Assembly (NCBI GenBank): GCA_030043215.1
Contig: JASHYG010000245.1
Coordinates: forward strand, 1-14,584
Direction: 5' to 3'
Length of the DNA: 14,584 nt
DNA from: Gammaproteobacteria bacterium
GTDB lineage: Bacteria; Pseudomonadota; Gammaproteobacteria; Steroidobacterales; Steroidobacteraceae
This document shows positions 1 through 7,399 of this stretch, piece by piece. The stretch's first letter is position 1. The number at the start of each line of letters is the position of its first letter. A program made the position numbers and the translations under genes. The notes beneath the pieces were generated by a model. That model did no database searches and was not told where the DNA came from. It was given only the letters and a program-made list of their open reading frames with translations.

Positions 1-1471
1 CCAACACTTCGCCGCGCTCGGTGAACTTGATCGCGTTGCCGACGAGGTTGATGAAGATCTGGCGCAGCCGCATCGAAACGCCGATCACCGTTTCAGGGAC
101 CTTCGGCGCGATGTGGCAAGCCAATTCCAGTCCCTTTTGATGAGCGCGGAGGGCGAGCGTGCTCAGCATGTCGCCGAGGCTGTCGCGCAGGTCGAAGGGC
201 GCGTACTCCAACTCCAGCTTGCCGGCCTCGATCTTGGAAAAATCGAGAATGTCGTTGATGACCGTGAGCAAGGAATCGGCGCTCGCGCGAATGGTTTCCG
301 CATAGTCCCGCTGCACGGGATCGAGCGGCGCGTCGAGCAGCAGACTCGTCATGCCGATGATGCCGTTCATTGGCGTGCGGATCTCGTGGCTCACGTTCGC
401 GAGGAAGGCGCTCTTTGAGCGGCTCGCTGCCTGCGCTGCCTCGGATGCCTGGATGAGCGCGTCGCGTATGCGCTTCTCGGCGGTGAAGTCGATCATTGCG
501 CCGGTCGCCCGCGTGGGCGGGTCGGCGCCCGGCTCGAATCCCCACTGGCATCGCATCCAGCGCACACCGCCGCTCGGCAGCACGAGGCGAAACTCCTCCT
601 GAGCGGGCCCCTTCTGCGGATCGAGCCGACCGGCGCTCGACCAAAGGACGTGCCGGTCCTCGGGATGCACCATCGCCTCGAGCTCCGCGCGCGTGAGCTG
701 GAACTTCGAAGGCGGCCGCTCCAGCAAGACCGCGAGTCCCTCCGACAGGCTGATGATGTTCCTCTGGAAGTCGGCTTCCCAGATGCCGAAGCGTGCGACG
801 GTCTCGGCGAGATTGAGACGCCTGGAGGCATCAGCCAGCTGCATCTGCGCGCGGATCCGCTCGATGGCGTTGCCCGCGAGCTGGCCCGCTACACGGGCCA
901 GCCGCAGCTCCTCGGGCCGGGGACTGGAGACGACTCGCCTGTAGGTCGCGAAAGTCCCGAGCACGGTGCCTTTGGAATCCCGGATCGGCTGGCTCCAGCA
1001 CGAGCGCAGTCCATGACTCAGCACGAAGTTCCGGGCGGCGGCGAAGCGCGGGTCCGTCGCGATGTCTTCGATGACAACGGTCTCATTGCGGAACGCCGCG
1101 GTACCGCAGGCGCCCACCTCCGGGCCGATCTCGAGTCCATTGCAGGCCTGAAGATAAGCTTGGGGAAGACTCGGACCCGACGCGACGAGCAGCCGGCGCC
1201 GCTGCTCTTCATCGAGGAGCATGATCGTGCAAAGCGACTCCGGCGAGATGCGCTCGATCGCCGCGGTCAGCGCATCGAGCACTTCGCCGAGCGCCGCGCC
1301 TTTGGCGATCAGCTCGAGCATCCGCCGCTCGGTCTCGATGACGAGCGAGGAGGTGCCCAATTCGTCCGCTCGCGATCGGGCGCGTCTGCCGTGTCGTGAT
1401 CCGAGATTCCAGCCGCCGACAGCAGCGATGACCGCCGCAAGGGCGCTCAGCACCAGAACCTGGACCCACAT
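1..1471 (-). CDS. Hybrid-type sensor histidine kinase (GAF-PAS-HisKA-HATPase), 3' end outside window
   Basis: This is an inner-membrane two-component sensor kinase, of which the N-terminal 490 residues are visible. The order is: one hydrophobic segment (residues about 4-21), a GAF domain (about 50-205, with the [10 protein letters not shown] and [10 protein letters not shown] blocks typical of kinase GAF domains), a PAS-like domain (about 220-335), HisKA with the H-box SHEIRTP and phospho-acceptor His362, then the start of the HATPase with the N-box around [10 protein letters not shown] (474-483). The coding frame stays open to the left edge, so the rest of the ATPase and any receiver domains are missing. 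The ATG at 1471 is chosen because an in-frame TAG lies 18 bases upstream and a GAGG sits about 8 bases before it. With one membrane segment and no periplasmic loop, sensing is probably cytosolic through GAF/PAS. The ligand cannot be told. No response regulator is adjacent inside the window. Confidence 0.93.
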   Translation of the reverse strand, partial: MWVQVLVLSALAAVIAAVGGWNLGSRHGRRARSRADELGTSSLVIETERRMLELIAKGAALGEVLDALTAAIERISPESLCTIMLLDEEQRRRLLVASGPSLPQAYLQACNGLEIGPEVGACGTAAFRNETVVIEDIATDPRFAAARNFVLSHGLRSCWSQPIRDSKGTVLGTFATYRRVVSSPRPEELRLARVAGQLAGNAIERIRAQMQLADASRRLNLAETVARFGIWEADFQRNIISLSEGLAVLLERPPSKFQLTRAELEAMVHPEDRHVLWSSAGRLDPQKGPAQEEFRLVLPSGGVRWMRCQWGFEPGADPPTRATGAMIDFTAEKRIRDALIQASEAAQAASRSKSAFLANVSHEIRTPMNGIIGMTSLLLDAPLDPVQRDYAETIRASADSLLTVINDILDFSKIEAGKLELEYAPFDLRDSLGDMLSTLALRAHQKGLELACHIAPKVPETVIGVSMRLRQIFINLVGNAIKFTERGEVL

Positions 1472-1790
1472 GCACGTCGCCTCGTCCTACCTCCCCGCCG
1501 TAACCCCCGTAGAGCGGCAGCCTGGGCTCGTTCTTTAGCGATTCCGGCGGCGCGGGACCCCTCCCGGGCGGGCTCGATGGCCTTCATTGCTAATCCGGCG
1601 CCGGTGTGCTAGGCCGGGCGTCCCCGTCATCCTGGATCCCGCCGGGTACGTGGGGGTACTCCTGTGGGGCACCCGCACGGTCACGAGTGGTGCACAGCGC
1701 GGCTTCGGAGCGGGGATGCGCGGCGGGCTCGGACGGAATGAGCCCGCGGAGCGCGCGGACCTCAGAAGAAACGGCCGCGCTGCGCTTTCT
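1472..1790. other. Intergenic region upstream of the histidine kinase
   Basis: No gene is supported in these 319 bases; the open frames overlapping it have no family resemblance. It holds a perfect 8-bp inverted repeat (GCGGGCTC at 1723-1730, GAGCCCGC at 1740-1747, 9-base loop), 44 bases beyond the stop of the gene at 1791. No T-run follows on either strand, so it is not a canonical intrinsic terminator, though it could protect an mRNA 3' end. I see no convincing sigma70 promoter for the kinase. Confidence 0.5.
1723..1747. other. Perfect inverted repeat (hairpin)
   Basis: GCGGGCTC and GAGCCCGC form an 8-bp stem with a 9-base loop, downstream of the minus-strand gene ending at 1791. No T-tract is present, so the role (mRNA 3' stabilisation or protein binding) is open. 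Confidence 0.4.
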
Positions 1791-2852
1791 CTACTTGGAG
1801 GCGCGTCTGCGCGGGGCGAGCCCGAGGTAGTACTTGCCGGTTCCGCGAATCTCGTCGTGCATCGCATCTATGCGGCGCGCCGCGGCGTCCCGAAAGAGCT
1901 CCGAGGGCGTGAAGCGGGTCCCCAAGAAAGCGATGTCGTAGATTTCCGGGGCATAGGGAGTGAAATCCAGGTGCAGGGCGACGGATAGATCCGGATTGAG
2001 GAAATGCAGTGAAGACCGCTGCCAAGAATTGCCGTGTGGGTCACGGCATGCCGGCATCTCATTGAAAGAAGCGGACGACCTGGACTTGTACCGACGACAG
2101 CTCGAGCCCACCACGAAATGCCGGCCCGTGAACGTGCAGCCGCGGGTGTAGCCCGAAAGGCGGACTTTTCGGAGCGAATCGCTTCCCGGCTCCTGGAGGC
2201 AGAATGAACTCGTACGAGACTCGCAGAACGTAACGACGCCGTTCGGCAGATAAGTGAGACTATGGGGTTCACCGATGTTCTGATGCACCGTCGTGCCGTT
2301 GCTCACGTCGAGAATGGCACCGAAGCGAGTGTCCGCTCTCCATTTGATGCCGAACATCGAGACGAGCATTGCTCCCCGGTCGACGAAGCAAATGGAGTTG
2401 AGATGAGTCGCGTCTTCTTTCGTGATCGAGCCGGTAAATGCGATTTTCTCTTGTCCTTTCTCTCCTCCGAAGAGCGCGCCCCCCTTGCAGCTTATCGACA
2501 CGACTTGATTCCGGGCGGTGGAGACTATGTAGAGAGTGCCGTCTCGCTCGGCGAGCGAATGGATATCCTGCGCCCGTTTGCATACGAACTGGCCGTTCAG
2601 CCGCAAGTCCGATCCCAAGCTCAAGATTCTTGGTTGCTTCCCCTGTACGGCGAGAAAGCAGTCGCTCTCCGTCGCGGCGATGCCGGTTACACCGATATCG
2701 GTGGATGCGTCGATTGCATCGTCCAGGTTGACCCAACTGATACCTTCGGTCGTGAGCGCTGCGAGACTGTAGCGAGATCCGAAGCTCCCCAGATTGCAGC
2801 AAGAAATGAGAATGACCTCGCCTCGATTGAGGATCTCGCTTAATTCTCTCAC
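1791..2852 (-). CDS. TIGR03032 / DUF4915-like propeller-type protein
   Basis: A 353-residue cytosolic-looking protein with no signal peptide or membrane segment. Several blocks match what I know of the TIGR03032/DUF4915 family in order: DIHSLAERDGTLYIV (about 93-107), EDATHLNSICFVD, FGAILDVSNGT, a PHSLTYLPNG block, GYTRGCTFTGRHFVVGSS, and near the end LHLDFTPYAPEIYDIAFL. Alternating short beta-rich motifs suggest a propeller fold. The biochemical function of the family is not known to me. The GTG at 2852 is the first plausible start after an in-frame TAA 54 bases upstream; the ribosome-binding site is weak (GGGG about 6 bases upstream). It is divergent from the methyltransferase at 3182, so the two may share a regulatory region. 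The C-terminus is basic (PRRRASK). The family call rests on recalled motif similarity. Confidence 0.68.
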   Translation of the reverse strand: MRELSEILNRGEVILISCCNLGSFGSRYSLAALTTEGISWVNLDDAIDASTDIGVTGIAATESDCFLAVQGKQPRILSLGSDLRLNGQFVCKRAQDIHSLAERDGTLYIVSTARNQVVSISCKGGALFGGEKGQEKIAFTGSITKEDATHLNSICFVDRGAMLVSMFGIKWRADTRFGAILDVSNGTTVHQNIGEPHSLTYLPNGVVTFCESRTSSFCLQEPGSDSLRKVRLSGYTRGCTFTGRHFVVGSSCRRYKSRSSASFNEMPACRDPHGNSWQRSSLHFLNPDLSVALHLDFTPYAPEIYDIAFLGTRFTPSELFRDAAARRIDAMHDEIRGTGKYYLGLAPRRRASK

Positions 2853-3181
2853 CTTGACCCCGTTTTCTCGCAGGATGATGCCACGATCCTGAAAGCCGAA
2901 AGTTTATCATCGGGTGAGCCCGCCCGCTTGCGTCGGAATGTAACGTCATGTAAATCTGATTCGTCTACGCAGAGAGCGGAGCACCCGGTGGCTGTACCGT
3001 GGCAAGCCCTCGAGGGGTCTCTTGATGTCCGGCCGCACGACTTAGTATTCGTGACACCCATCCTTGCTCCGGGGCCGCCTCTCGCTCCGAGGAGACGATG
3101 TTCGCCGCCGCGGTGCAGGGCCAGGTGCGCGTAGGCGTGTATAGTCCGCGCTGCTCCGGCCTGGTGAACCTGAGGTGAGAC
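2853..3181. other. Divergent intergenic region between TIGR03032-like gene and methyltransferase
   Basis: No gene is supported here. The region must carry promoters for both flanking genes. For the plus-strand gene, TATAGT at 3140-3145 (5 of 6 matches to the -10 consensus) would give a leader of about 30 bases, but the matching -35 is poor. A 10-bp palindrome CCCTCGAGGG lies at 3007-3016. For the minus-strand gene no convincing promoter is visible. Confidence 0.4.
3140..3145 (+). promoter_or_regulatory. Possible -10 element for the methyltransferase gene
   Basis: TATAGT lies 37 bases upstream of the ATG at 3182. No good -35 hexamer is present at 16-18 bases, so it is a weak candidate only. 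Confidence 0.25.
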
Positions 3182-3838
3182 ATGGGTCTGTGGCAGGATT
3201 TCCTCACTAACGACGGGAAAGTGATCCACAAGTGGGTCCACTACTTCCCGATTTATGAGCGGCACTTTTCCTGGTATTGCAACAAGTCGCTCACGTTTCT
3301 CGAGATCGGAGTGGCAAAAGGCGGGTCCCTGCCGATGTGGCAGCGGTTTTTCGGACCGCTGGCCAAGATCGTCGGCGTCGACATCGAGGAGAAGTGCAAG
3401 GCGCACGAGGCCGCGGGTATCTTCGTGCGAATTGGCGATCAGGCGGACGAGCGGTTTCTGCAAAGCGTGATCGATGAGTTCGGCGTTCCCGACGTGGTTC
3501 TCGATGATGGAAGTCACCGCATGGAGCAGACTGCCAGAAGCTTTCAATTTCTCTACCCCCTGATGCCGAAGAATGCCGTGTACATGGTCGAGGATCTGCA
3601 CACGTCGTACTGGCCGGAATTCGGCGGCGGCATGGAGAATCCGAATACGTTCGTCAACTTGTCGAAGAGCTTCGTCGACCGGTTGAATGCCGACCACAGC
3701 CGCGGCCAGATCGCGCCGGACTTCATCACCCGACAGACCTTCGGCATCAGCTTCTACGACAGCATAGTTGTGTTCGAGAAGGGAGACGTCTGGCGCAAGG
3801 AGGCGCCACGCACCGGCCGGAGGCCGATTTTTGGCTGA
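3182..3838 (+). CDS. Class I SAM-dependent O-methyltransferase, MycE/ElmM-like
   Basis: A 218-residue soluble protein. Motif I for S-adenosylmethionine is EIGVAKGGS (41-49), with acidic residue D67 in VGVDIE at the end of strand two. IGDQAD (84-89), DDGSH (108-112) and EDLHTSYW (137-144) are the metal- and substrate-site blocks typical of the Mg-dependent sugar O-methyltransferases related to MycE (mycinamicin) and ElmM (rhamnosyl-tetracenomycin). Database entries of this type are often named 'class I SAM-dependent methyltransferase' or loosely 'cephalosporin hydroxylase'. The ATG at 3182 has GAGG about 7 bases upstream. The length fits the catalytic domain alone, without the N-terminal extension of MycE. 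No glycosyltransferase or antibiotic gene is near, so the acceptor is unknown; a sugar hydroxyl is the family-based guess. Confidence 0.85.
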   Translation: MGLWQDFLTNDGKVIHKWVHYFPIYERHFSWYCNKSLTFLEIGVAKGGSLPMWQRFFGPLAKIVGVDIEEKCKAHEAAGIFVRIGDQADERFLQSVIDEFGVPDVVLDDGSHRMEQTARSFQFLYPLMPKNAVYMVEDLHTSYWPEFGGGMENPNTFVNLSKSFVDRLNADHSRGQIAPDFITRQTFGISFYDSIVVFEKGDVWRKEAPRTGRRPIFG

Positions 3839-3924
3839 CCGATCCAGCCTGGTGCCCCGGGGAGCCCCTGGAAACCTGCGCCTGCACACTGCACGAGCCC
3901 ACCACCTTCGCATCGAGTGAACGA

Positions 3925-3940
3925 CCCCCGCGCGCGGGGG
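3925..3940. other. 16-bp perfect GC palindrome
   Basis: CCCCCGCGCGCGGGGG is its own reverse complement. It lies 86 bases after the methyltransferase stop and is followed by AAAAA on plus. The A-run is on the wrong side for a terminator in either direction. It may be a protein-binding or structural site. Confidence 0.4.
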
Positions 3941-4056
3941 AAAAACAGATCTGCGCCACATGGCTATTGCCTTGTGGATCGGAAAGGGTGATAAGTTCCA
4001 ACTTTGACGATGGAGGCGATTGGCGGAAGTGGCCTAGCAACGTATCAGGAGCGGAT

Positions 4057-4479
4057 ATGCGTCACCTAATTCGAGCGCTGGCACTATCGATTATCATCGC
4101 TCCCGCCTACGCGAACGATCTCTGTAAGGCGAATTCCTTCACTACCGCTCAAGCTCAGCAAGGCAAGCGCGACTACGATTCCAGTTGCGGGCTCTGTCAT
4201 CTGTACAATCTCAAGGGAAGAGTGCCCGGCAACTCCAGGAACGAGACACCCGATATCCGCATTCTGGATGCCAACTACATCAAGACGCTCGACGATAATG
4301 GCGGAATGACTCCTCCACTCCTGAGCGAAGCGTTTTTCAGGAAGTGGAAAGACATGAGCGCGTTCGTCAACAGGATCAGTAGCGCCGTCGGCGCGTTTCC
4401 GCCGAAGAACTACGTCAAGCCCGCATCCGATGCGCGAATCGCCGCGTACATCCTTTATAAGAATTGTGGAAAGCTATAG
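4057..4479 (+). CDS. Small secreted c-type cytochrome
   Basis: A 140-residue periplasmic protein. Residues 1-19 form a Sec signal peptide (RHLIR, then a hydrophobic core, cleavage likely after AYA). One haem-attachment motif CGLCH covers residues 44-48, with His48 as proximal ligand. Met84 in GGMTPPLL is the best candidate for the distal ligand. Two further cysteines (C23 near the mature N-terminus and C137 near the C-terminus) could form a disulfide tying the ends together, which is not usual for a minimal cytochrome c. The frame opens earlier (3967), but the ATG at 4057 is chosen because it has AGGAG 6 bases upstream and begins the signal peptide. No oxidase or dehydrogenase partner is adjacent, so the redox partner is unknown. 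Confidence 0.85.
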   Translation: MRHLIRALALSIIIAPAYANDLCKANSFTTAQAQQGKRDYDSSCGLCHLYNLKGRVPGNSRNETPDIRILDANYIKTLDDNGGMTPPLLSEAFFRKWKDMSAFVNRISSAVGAFPPKNYVKPASDARIAAYILYKNCGKL

Positions 4480-4552
4480 CTGGCGGCTGGTCACCGCCGA
4501 CACCGCCCGCGGTCCGACGACGGCCGGGTAGCCGTTGGCCATCGACCAGCCG

Positions 4553-5167
4553 ATGACGGAGTTCACGTTCGCCGGGAAAATTGAACCTCTCCATGGGCGA
4601 TTCATAGACCTGGAGCCGTATTCCGAGGATCTGAGGACCGGCCTTCAGCGCGCACTCGATTGCGACGCTGACGCTTGGAACCTCTTCGCGCTGAGCGGGC
4701 AGGGCGATCACTTTGCCTCGTGGTGGAGCCACCTCACTGTGGCGATGGCCAATGGAAGCTGGATCCCGTACGCGATACGCCGCAAATGCGATCGAAGCAT
4801 CGTGGGAACGACGAGCTTTCTGAACATCAAGCCTGATCGCCAGACCGTAGAGATCGGCGGCACTTTCCTGTGTCCGGAGGTTCGGTCGAGCTATGTGAAT
4901 TCTGAGTCCAAATTGCTGATGCTCGACTATGCCTTTGCCTCCGGGGTCCGCCGGGTTGAGCTTCTGACGGATTTGCGAAACGTCAGGAGCCAGGCGGCGA
5001 TCGCAAAGCTCGGCGCCGTGAGAGAAGGAATACTGCGCCGGGACCGTGTGACGTGGACCGGGCACGTCCGCGACAGCGTTCTGTTCTCCATCGTCGACTT
5101 GGATTGGCCCACCGTTCGACTACGCCTTCGCGAACGGATACGCGTCGGCGAGTCGGGAGCGCAATGA
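4553..5167 (+). CDS. GNAT-family N-acetyltransferase (RimJ/RimL type)
   Basis: A 204-residue cytosolic protein. The N-terminus reads FAGKIEPLHGRFIDLEPYSEDL, as in RimJ/RimL-like acetyltransferases, and the C-terminal half has the characteristic order AFASGVRRVELLTDLRN, RSQAAIAKLGA, EGILRRD, HVRDSVLFSI, LDWPTV. Acetyl-CoA would be the donor; the acceptor (protein N-terminus or small molecule) is not predictable. The pyrophosphate-binding loop, usually R-x-x-G-x-G or RGTG, reads VRSSYVN here and so lacks its glycines, which may weaken cofactor binding. The ATG at 4553 is preferred over an in-frame TTG at 4535, but neither has a clear ribosome-binding site. It ends 31 bases from the convergent methyltransferase gene, with no evident terminator between. 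Confidence 0.85.
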   Translation: MTEFTFAGKIEPLHGRFIDLEPYSEDLRTGLQRALDCDADAWNLFALSGQGDHFASWWSHLTVAMANGSWIPYAIRRKCDRSIVGTTSFLNIKPDRQTVEIGGTFLCPEVRSSYVNSESKLLMLDYAFASGVRRVELLTDLRNVRSQAAIAKLGAVREGILRRDRVTWTGHVRDSVLFSIVDLDWPTVRLRLRERIRVGESGAQ

Positions 5168-5198
5168 CGTCGCTGCTCTGACTGAATTTGGAGCGAGG

Positions 5199-5846
5199 TC
5201 AGCGCGGAGTCGCATAGTGGAATCCCCAGTAGTGCTGCCATGTCGTGAACTGCGGATCATCTCCACTCTCCGTCACCAAGGACCGGAGTTCCTGCTCCGT
5301 CGGGAAGTTCTTGAGCACGCGGTGCACTGATCCATCGGCGAGTAGGCGGAGCTGGTAGGTGTTCGAGTCGGAGTCGCGCTCGGATATGGGAGTGCTGCTG
5401 CCTTCGATGTAGAGGTTGTCGAGGAGCACTACGCGCGCCCCCGGGTCCAGGCGCTCGTTCAGGTGCAGGAGGAACTCGCGCTGCCGGGATCTTGGTATGT
5501 GGGAGAACCAGAAGCCGGCGAATGCGGCGTTGAAGGAGCCGAGATCGGGCGGAATGCAGTAAGCGTCGCCGATGAGAAATCTTACACGTTTATCTGGGAC
5601 GCGCTTGCGCGCGATCCGGAGCGTTTCTGCGGCGATGTCAATGGCGACTACACGCTTCGCAACGGGCTCGATGAACTGCGTCCAGTAACCGGTGCCGCAG
5701 GCGATTTCCAGTACTCTGCGTCCGGAGAGTAGCGGCGGTAGCCAGCGCTCCATTTCGCGGAGATCGGTTTGGCGTTCCGGCTTCGCATAGACCCTGTCGT
5801 ATTCGTTCGCGCGGGCTGCATAGTACGCTTGCAACTCGCTCGTCAT
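5199..5846 (-). CDS. Class I SAM-dependent methyltransferase (UbiE/Methyltransf_11/25-like)
   Basis: A 215-residue soluble methyltransferase. Motif I VLEIACGTGYWT covers 45-56 and D70 in VVAIDIA closes strand two. FLIGDAYCIPPDLGSFNAAFAGFWFSHIP supplies motifs II and III, and a strand with DPGARVVLLDNLY follows. The substrate is not identifiable. The ATG at 5846 overlaps the stop of the AHSA1-like gene by four bases (ATGA), showing co-translation as the last gene of the ArsR operon. The frame extends upstream inside the previous gene, but that part has no family resemblance, so the overlap start is chosen. The link with ArsR and AHSA1 suggests a shared stress or small-molecule response, which is inference. 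Confidence 0.88.
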   Translation of the reverse strand: MTSELQAYYAARANEYDRVYAKPERQTDLREMERWLPPLLSGRRVLEIACGTGYWTQFIEPVAKRVVAIDIAAETLRIARKRVPDKRVRFLIGDAYCIPPDLGSFNAAFAGFWFSHIPRSRQREFLLHLNERLDPGARVVLLDNLYIEGSSTPISERDSDSNTYQLRLLADGSVHRVLKNFPTEQELRSLVTESGDDPQFTTWQHYWGFHYATPR

Positions 5847-6322
5847 TCTTGACTCCCGCTGCTCAGGGCCGCGTGCGCCTTGAGATAGGCCTCGAGTTTC
5901 GCCAGGTGCTGCTTGCCACCCTCGATGGCGCCATACTTGTTGACGACCTCGTCGCGCGATTCCCTGCTGGGGTACAGTTGACGCAGAGTGATCAGGGTAC
6001 CGCTGCCCGTTGCTTGCAAGGTGACCGTGGCTTCGAACCACACCCGTTTGCCGTCGCCATGGTCGAAAACCAGTCTCGACGGGGGCGTGATTTCCTTGAA
6101 CACCGAGTGGTTGGGGTAGCGGGTGCCGTCAGGTCCGACCATGTCGAACGTCCAGGCGCCGCCGACCCGGAAGTCCATGGTCACACGCTCGTTCCGGAAG
6201 CCGTCCGGGCCCCACCACCTGTTTTGATGTTCGGGCTCGGTCATGGCTCTCCACACCAGTTCGCGGGCAAAGGGGACTTCGCGCTGCAGTATGAGCTCGC
6301 GCTCGGCTTCGCTCCTGGTCAT
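5843..6322 (-). CDS. AHSA1/SRPBCC-domain protein
   Basis: A 159-residue single-domain protein of the START-like SRPBCC fold. The N-terminus LQREVPFARELVWRAMTEPEHQNRWWGP and the following FRVGGAWTFDMVGPDG block are diagnostic of the AHSA1 (activator of Hsp90 ATPase homologue) group. The C-terminal helix (GGKQHLAKLEAYLKA) is also typical. Bacterial members usually bind hydrophobic ligands; a true Hsp90 role is not implied. It sits between an ArsR repressor and a methyltransferase with 4-base ATGA overlaps at both ends (6319-6322 and 5843-5846), so it is almost certainly co-translated with both. ArsR-AHSA1 pairs are common in bacteria. Confidence 0.92.
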   Translation of the reverse strand: MTRSEAERELILQREVPFARELVWRAMTEPEHQNRWWGPDGFRNERVTMDFRVGGAWTFDMVGPDGTRYPNHSVFKEITPPSRLVFDHGDGKRVWFEATVTLQATGSGTLITLRQLYPSRESRDEVVNKYGAIEGGKQHLAKLEAYLKAHAALSSGSQE

Positions 6323-6666
6323 CGTATCTTCCTTTCTCGTTTTTCCATGCCGTGCAGGTAACTCTCCAGGCGGTCGAGGCGGGACTCCCAGAGCTTTCGC
6401 TGCTCCTCGATCCAGTCTGACGCTTCATTCAGGGGAGCCTCTTCCAGCCGGCAAGGCCGCCACTGGGCGTTCTTGCTCCGACTGATGAGCTTGGCCCTCT
6501 CCAGCATCTTTAAGTGCTTGGTGACGGCGGGCAGGGACATGTCCAGGGGCTCAGCCAGTTCGCCCACTGTGGCCTCACCCTTGCCCAGCCGCGCCAGCAT
6601 GGCCCGCCGGGCCGGGTGGGCCAGGGCCGTAAAGATCGTGTCCAGCTGGGTTTCGTATTTCACCAT
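6319..6666 (-). CDS. ArsR-family winged-helix repressor
   Basis: A 115-residue DNA-binding protein. FTALAHPARRAMLARL (12-27) opens the winged helix. VGELAEPLDMSLPAVTKHLKMLERAKLI (34-61) is the helix-turn-helix and recognition helix, followed by the wing (SRSKNAQWRPCRL). There is a single cysteine (C72), so none of the paired-Cys metal sites of SmtB/ArsR sensors is present. It belongs to the subgroup paired with SRPBCC proteins (SdpR/YdfF-like) rather than to a metal sensor. As first gene of the three-gene operon it probably represses itself. The start ATG at 6666 lies only 8 bases after the -10 of the promoter at 6675-6701, so the mRNA should be leaderless or nearly so; no Shine-Dalgarno is seen. 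Confidence 0.92.
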   Translation of the reverse strand: MVKYETQLDTIFTALAHPARRAMLARLGKGEATVGELAEPLDMSLPAVTKHLKMLERAKLISRSKNAQWRPCRLEEAPLNEASDWIEEQRKLWESRLDRLESYLHGMEKRERKIR

Positions 6667-6674
6667 AAGGTTAA

Positions 6675-6701
6675 ATTATCGTTTGCAGTCGTTTCTGTCA
6701 A
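6675..6701 (-). promoter_or_regulatory. Sigma70-type promoter of the ArsR operon
   Basis: On the minus strand, TTGACA (6696-6701, full consensus) is followed after 15 bases by GATAAT (6675-6680, 5 of 6). Reading the -10 as TAATTT gives 17-base spacing but a worse match. The predicted transcription start falls 0-3 bases before the ArsR ATG. Confidence 0.65.
6679..6694 (-). repeat. Direct repeat in the ArsR promoter spacer (candidate operator)
   Basis: AAACGA occurs twice on the minus strand (6689-6694 and 6679-6684), ten bases apart, i.e. one helical turn, between the -35 and -10 elements. It is a plausible part of an operator, although ArsR proteins usually bind inverted repeats. Confidence 0.35.
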
Positions 6702-6773
6702 CGAGTGCCGTCGACACAAGGCAGGCATTTGATACGAACCAGAGGCGTGGCGGCGCGGAGTGCCCGACTCAGC

Positions 6774-7346
6774 TCATTCGATTCCTGATTGAGCGGCGGC
6801 ACGCGGCTCGATCCGCAGCCATGGCCAGCGCGCAAGATATGACCTCGCCTTTCGATCAAACAGCGCGCGGTGAGGCAATAGCGGGTTCATCGACAGTACA
6901 CCGTCATATAGCAGTGCAAGGCCATACGGTGCGTACAGTTCACCGGGTCGGACACCGACACAGGTGGCCGAGACGAGGAAGCGGTCTATGCCCTCGCAGG
7001 CACTGCGAAGCTCCGCATAGGGTTGACCGAAGTACGACTCGTACCAGAAATGCACTCGGGCCTGGTTCGATGCTTCGATCGTGACATCGAGGTCGACCAG
7101 CAGCTCATCGATGTGCGCCTGAACGGCAGATTCACTCTCCTCGCTCGTGTCGCGCGAGTCGAAGTAGAACAGGTCGTAATCTTTAATGTCTGCCTCCGGT
7201 GCGCGCCCGGCCTGCAGATTCCACACGGTCTGGAACAGGCATCCAGCGACCAACCATCCATCGGGGAGCGCCAACGTGCTCCAGCGATCGAGGATCGCGC
7301 GATTATTCCGGTTTCTGAGGATGTCTGCGAAGAAGCGGCCCTGCAT
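6774..7346 (-). CDS. Nucleotidyltransferase-family protein (DUF925 / NTP_transf_6)
   Basis: A 190-residue cytosolic protein. LPDGWLVAGCLFQTVWN (27-43) followed by IKDYDLFYFDSRD (54-66) is the signature of the NTP_transf_6 family: a nucleotidyltransferase fold with likely metal-binding acids D56 and D58. NQARVHFWYESYFGQPY (94-110) is the second conserved block. The substrate of this family is not established to my knowledge. The ATG at 7346 is preferred; an in-frame TTG at 7358 would add four residues, and neither has a strong ribosome-binding site. It lies 53 bases after the hydrolase stop on the same strand, so the two may be co-transcribed. Confidence 0.82.
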   Translation of the reverse strand: MQGRFFADILRNRNNRAILDRWSTLALPDGWLVAGCLFQTVWNLQAGRAPEADIKDYDLFYFDSRDTSEESESAVQAHIDELLVDLDVTIEASNQARVHFWYESYFGQPYAELRSACEGIDRFLVSATCVGVRPGELYAPYGLALLYDGVLSMNPLLPHRALFDRKARSYLARWPWLRIEPRAAAQSGIE

Positions 7347-7399
7347 GACACAGCTCAAGGGCGCATGAGTCTATCGGCCAGGCACCGGTAGCCTCGGGC

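Noticed and set aside
93..1399. Long open frames on both strands across the kinase (e.g. plus 650-1399)
   Set aside because: The kinase frame with H-box, N-box and GAF/PAS blocks explains the whole stretch; the others are GC-driven shadows.
3839..3885. GC-rich stem after the methyltransferase as an intrinsic terminator
   Set aside because: The pairing around CCCCGGGG is imperfect and no T-tract follows.
2849..3961. A 370-codon open frame on minus, antisense to the methyltransferase
   Set aside because: It lies opposite a gene with clear SAM-binding motifs, shows no family resemblance and has Arg/His/Ala-rich composition typical of GC-rich shadow frames.
5168..5198. Bidirectional terminator between the convergent GNAT and methyltransferase genes
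   Set aside because: Only a short CTGAC/GTCAG match is present, with no T-run on either side.
6319..6666. Metal-sensing ArsR/SmtB repressor
   Set aside because: Only one cysteine is present and no paired metal-ligand motif; the AHSA1 partner points to the non-metal subgroup.
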